From: Peptococcaceae bacterium CEB3
GTDB lineage: Bacteria > Bacillota > Desulfitobacteriia > Desulfitobacteriales > Desulfitobacteriaceae
Reading direction: 5' to 3'
Length of the DNA: 64,000 nt
Assembly (NCBI GenBank): GCA_001029295.1
Contig: LDXJ01000056.1
Span: forward strand, 62,001 to 126,000
Positions 61,571-64,000 of the stretch are shown here, in pieces (the first letter of the stretch is position 1; each line of letters starts with the position of its first letter). The notes under the pieces are model-generated. The model saw only the letters and a list, made by a program, of their open reading frames with translations, was not told the DNA's origin and made no database searches. The position numbers and the translations under genes were made by a program.

Positions 61571-62466
61571 TCGAACACCCCCTCACTTCTCAGGCTGTCC
61601 AACCGTCCCCGACCAATGGTCGCGGCGTATTCTTCTTCGCTGATGTCCAAGACATGCCTGTGCAGATATTCCGCCCAAGACTCCGAACTCTTGCAGGCTT
61701 TCAGGTAGGCTTTCAAATGTTCCTCATCATCGCGGTAATACGTGTGCGAAGAGGTGGGATGACAACCATATGGCGCCTCAACCAGCGCCGAGACCAAAAA
61801 GCCGGGCACATTGATCCGCGTCGCACCGTATTTTGCCACCAGATCGGGCACGATTTTCTCCACTTGCAACACGACGGTCTCCGCCGCCAAGATCATTTGC
61901 CGATCGGTGAATTCGCCTCCTTTAAAGATGGCGTTTCCATAGGGATCCGCCTCCTGGCAGTGAATTAAAGCTACAGAGGGTCTGAGCGGCGCGGCTGTCA
62001 TCACCTGCTCTCCCGTATAGGGATCCGTGGTGAAGCGGTAGAGGTCCGGATTGATTTTGTGCAGGTCATTTAATTCCAGACCTTTAGGATAGGGGATGAA
62101 AGGCAAACCGCCGGCGCCAGCCTGGAAACCGTAAACTAGGAAAGGCTCATCACATTCTAAGAGTTTCACCGTTTTCTTTTCCACTGCCCGGCGGAAATTA
62201 GGGGCAAGCCCCAAATGTTCAAACCCGACATAAGCCGTCAGGATTTCCTCCACAAGTCCGCTGCCCAAAAGGAGGTCCGCGTTGATATCAGCCGAAGGAC
62301 TGGTGAGGAGCCGCTTGATTTTTTTGTTCTGCCGGATGACCTCCCGGATGAGAGCCATGGGATTGTTGTGCATATGCATACCACCTACGGCCAGGGATTG
62401 GCAACGGTCCGGAACAAATTGTTGAATGGCCTCGCGGATCGGCATGACTTTACGGGTACGCTCCAT
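61567..62466 (-). CDS. CoA-transferase/IpdA-like alpha subunit
   Basis: A 299-residue partner of the beta subunit. Conserved parts are SLAVGGMHMHNNPMALIREV, GLAPNFRRAVEKKTVKLLEC, GAGGLPFIPYPKGLELNDL and VALIHCQEADPYGNAIFKGG. In IpdAB of steroid-degrading actinobacteria the catalytic Glu sits in the alpha subunit; Glu104 here (KLLECDE) is at a similar place. AAAGGAG precedes the ATG. In this operon it may hydrolyse a cyclic keto-acyl-CoA, or move CoA to an aromatic acid. Confidence 0.8.
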   Translation of the reverse strand: MERTRKVMPIREAIQQFVPDRCQSLAVGGMHMHNNPMALIREVIRQNKKIKRLLTSPSADINADLLLGSGLVEEILTAYVGFEHLGLAPNFRRAVEKKTVKLLECDEPFLVYGFQAGAGGLPFIPYPKGLELNDLHKINPDLYRFTTDPYTGEQVMTAAPLRPSVALIHCQEADPYGNAIFKGGEFTDRQMILAAETVVLQVEKIVPDLVAKYGATRINVPGFLVSALVEAPYGCHPTSSHTYYRDDEEHLKAYLKACKSSESWAEYLHRHVLDISEEEYAATIGRGRLDSLRSEGVFE

Positions 62467-62488
62467 TCCTGTGCTCCTTTCTATTCTT

Positions 62489-64000
62489 TTAGAAGAGATC
62501 GTCCAGATCGTCGGCTCCCGGCGGCAGTCTCCCGTGTTCTTGCAAGAACTGCTGTATCAGCTGGCTCTCCCGCTGTGTGTACATCCGGTCTTCTTCATAG
62601 CCAAAGTAGCGGGCATTTTCCCGGCCCAGCTGCTCGTTTAAGGTCTGCCGCAGGTTGGCTGTGCCGACGATGCTCAGGATTTCTTTGTCGGCGGTGAGAA
62701 GCTGATAGACCCCCTCCGTCTCAGGAACCTGTTCCACAGTCTCGGCGTCAAAAACGAGCCACTTCTCCGGCGGCCTTGACACTTCCCGCAACCGGAGCCT
62801 GAGGTGGCAATTGAGACACCGGGCGGCTTCTTCCTCCGCCATCTCCTCCAACAGCCCGATGTCGACCTCAGTGAACGCGGTATAGAACAGTTCACTGGCG
62901 GGGCAAGCGGAAGATTCGGCGCCGCAGGCGACCTGCTGCCTGCTTTTTTGCCAAGGTCGCTTCGCCTCCCCCACTCTGCCGGCTAAAGCAAAATCTTCCT
63001 CAGGGCCAAGCCAGGGGTTCCTCTCTTCATAATCCAAGAGGATTTCCGAGATATCCCCGTCACCACCCAGAAACTTATCCATGGTCTCCGCGGCCCGGCG
63101 TCCCTGAGCAACGGCCTCAATCACAGAAGCCGGACCCAGGACGGCGTCACCACCGGCAAAGACACCCGTCCGGCCGGTCGCCAGAGTTTCGGAATGGACC
63201 TCCAGTTTCCCCCCGTCCCGAACCAAGCCGAAATCTTCCGGTAAGTCCATTTCCTGCCCGATGGCGATAATAACCCGGTCAAATTCCCCGGTAAATTCGC
63301 TGCTTGGCACCGCTGCCGGTCTCCTGCGGCCACTCCCGTCCATAGCGCCCAAGGCCATGCGTTGACAGACCAACTTAAGCACAGGGTCGTTTGCAGACCC
63401 ACCCCCTTCGATCCTGACGGGAGCCGACAAAAACTCAAACTGAACTCCTTCGTGGGCCGCTTCGCGCACCTCGTCCGCATGAGCCGGCATTTCCTCCGGG
63501 CCGCGCCGGTAGAGGACCGTCACATTTTGCGCGCCAAGCCGCAGGGCTGTCCGAGCCGCGTCCATGGCCACGTTTCCCCCGCCGATCACGGCTATCCGCG
63601 ATCCGACCGCCGCATTTTCCCGCCGGGCCACCCGGCGCAAAAAATCGATCCCTTGCACGACCCCGGCCCTGTCTTCACCGGGAATCGCCAGAGCCACCCC
63701 TTTCTGGGCGCCCACTGCGACAAACACCGCGGCGTACCCTTCTGCCAAAAGGGCATCAACCCTCTCGATCCGGCTCTGAGTTACAATGTCGACCCCGAGG
63801 GCCTCAATCTCCGCAATTTCCTCCTTGAGAATATTCTCCGGCAGACGATAGGCCGGAATCCCGAATCTCAGCATTCCACCCGCTTGGGAGAGGGCTTCAA
63901 AAACGGTAACGGAATGTCCTTTCAGAGCCAGATATTGGGCTACCGTCAACCCGGCCGGACCGGAACCGACCACCGCCACTTTCTTACCCGTAGCCTTTGC
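62489..64000 (-). CDS. GltD-like FAD/NAD(P) oxidoreductase with C-terminal GIY-YIG-like domain (partial)
   Basis: The frame runs off the right edge, so the N-terminus is missing. Visible are the FAD motif VAVVGSGPAGLTVAQYLAL, SQAGGMLRFGIPAYRLPENI, the NAD(P) motif IAVIGGGNVAMDAARTALRL and the second FAD contact GVFAGGDAVLGPASV, as in glutamate-synthase small-chain-type enzymes. A CLNCHLRLRLRE segment follows. The last ~90 residues resemble a degenerate GIY-YIG module (VPETEGVYQLLTADKEILSI, later RESQLIQQFLQEHG). A BzdV-like role, passing electrons to ferredoxin for the reductase, is inference from context. Confidence 0.85.
   Translation of the reverse strand, partial: AKATGKKVAVVGSGPAGLTVAQYLALKGHSVTVFEALSQAGGMLRFGIPAYRLPENILKEEIAEIEALGVDIVTQSRIERVDALLAEGYAAVFVAVGAQKGVALAIPGEDRAGVVQGIDFLRRVARRENAAVGSRIAVIGGGNVAMDAARTALRLGAQNVTVLYRRGPEEMPAHADEVREAAHEGVQFEFLSAPVRIEGGGSANDPVLKLVCQRMALGAMDGSGRRRPAAVPSSEFTGEFDRVIIAIGQEMDLPEDFGLVRDGGKLEVHSETLATGRTGVFAGGDAVLGPASVIEAVAQGRRAAETMDKFLGGDGDISEILLDYEERNPWLGPEEDFALAGRVGEAKRPWQKSRQQVACGAESSACPASELFYTAFTEVDIGLLEEMAEEEAARCLNCHLRLRLREVSRPPEKWLVFDAETVEQVPETEGVYQLLTADKEILSIVGTANLRQTLNEQLGRENARYFGYEEDRMYTQRESQLIQQFLQEHGRLPPGADDLDDLF

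Noticed and set aside
1-64000. tRNA, rRNA, IS elements and prophage genes
   Set aside because: None was recognised by eye on either strand; a tRNAscan or transposase profile search was not possible.

Overview
The window reads as part of the chromosome of a strictly anaerobic, Gram-positive (Firmicutes, clostridial/Peptococcaceae-like) bacterium. The signs are strong AGGAGG-type ribosome binding sites with frequent GTG/TTG starts, a ydaO-type (c-di-AMP) riboswitch in front of a secreted NlpC/P60 hydrolase, a candidate ~630-nt structured RNA of OLE-like size, a HesB-like selenoprotein, and oxygen-sensitive enzymes of amino-acid and aromatic-acid catabolism. Base composition is moderately GC-rich apart from one AT-rich gene (plsC, 20473-21183) that looks acquired. 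No taxon can be fixed from the sequence alone.

Left part (1-21 kb), mostly housekeeping: the tail of a membrane protein, uvrC, a secreted NlpC/P60 hydrolase with its riboswitch, a polysaccharide deacetylase, the large RNA, an ACT-domain/DUF711 pair, asparaginase, the HesB-like selenoprotein (its in-frame UGA hides it from ordinary gene finding), a HD hydrolase, a GNAT enzyme, a degenerate sigma-54-activator-like protein, mrp-ahcY, a TPR membrane protein, oligoendopeptidase F, a CBS-PAS-sigma-54 activator and plsC.

Middle part (21-42 kb), catabolic: a three-subunit molybdenum hydroxylase whose FAD subunit is broken by one extra G in a G8 run; an acyl-CoA synthetase, a 3-hydroxyacyl-CoA dehydrogenase, and a complete leuA/leuB/leuD/leuC-like set lying downstream of a phenylacetate-CoA ligase and an indolepyruvate:ferredoxin oxidoreductase (iorAB). 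A second iorAB copy lies beyond a sodium:solute symporter, which is preceded by a 34-residue membrane protein too short for normal gene calling.

Right part (42-64 kb): an uninterrupted minus-strand run encoding anaerobic benzoyl-CoA metabolism. In order of transcription these are a FAD oxidoreductase (cut by the window edge), an IpdAB/CoA-transferase-like pair, a benzoate-CoA-ligase-like enzyme, an SDR, a thiolase, an Oah-like ring hydrolase with a zinc ribbon, four subunits resembling ATP-dependent (class I, Bzd-type) benzoyl-CoA reductase, a ferredoxin, an adenine-deaminase-like protein, a Had-like dehydrogenase, an amidohydrolase, a crotonase, an acyl-CoA dehydrogenase, a thiolase and iorA2-iorB2. 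The simplest joint reading is that aromatic amino acids and aromatic acids are imported, oxidised to aryl-CoA esters, reduced by the ATP-dependent reductase and opened and shortened by modified beta-oxidation.

A recurring oddity is short degenerate tandem duplication at gene borders (units about 13 to 40 bp). In several genes it runs into the coding sequence and gives low-complexity N-terminal, internal or C-terminal segments.
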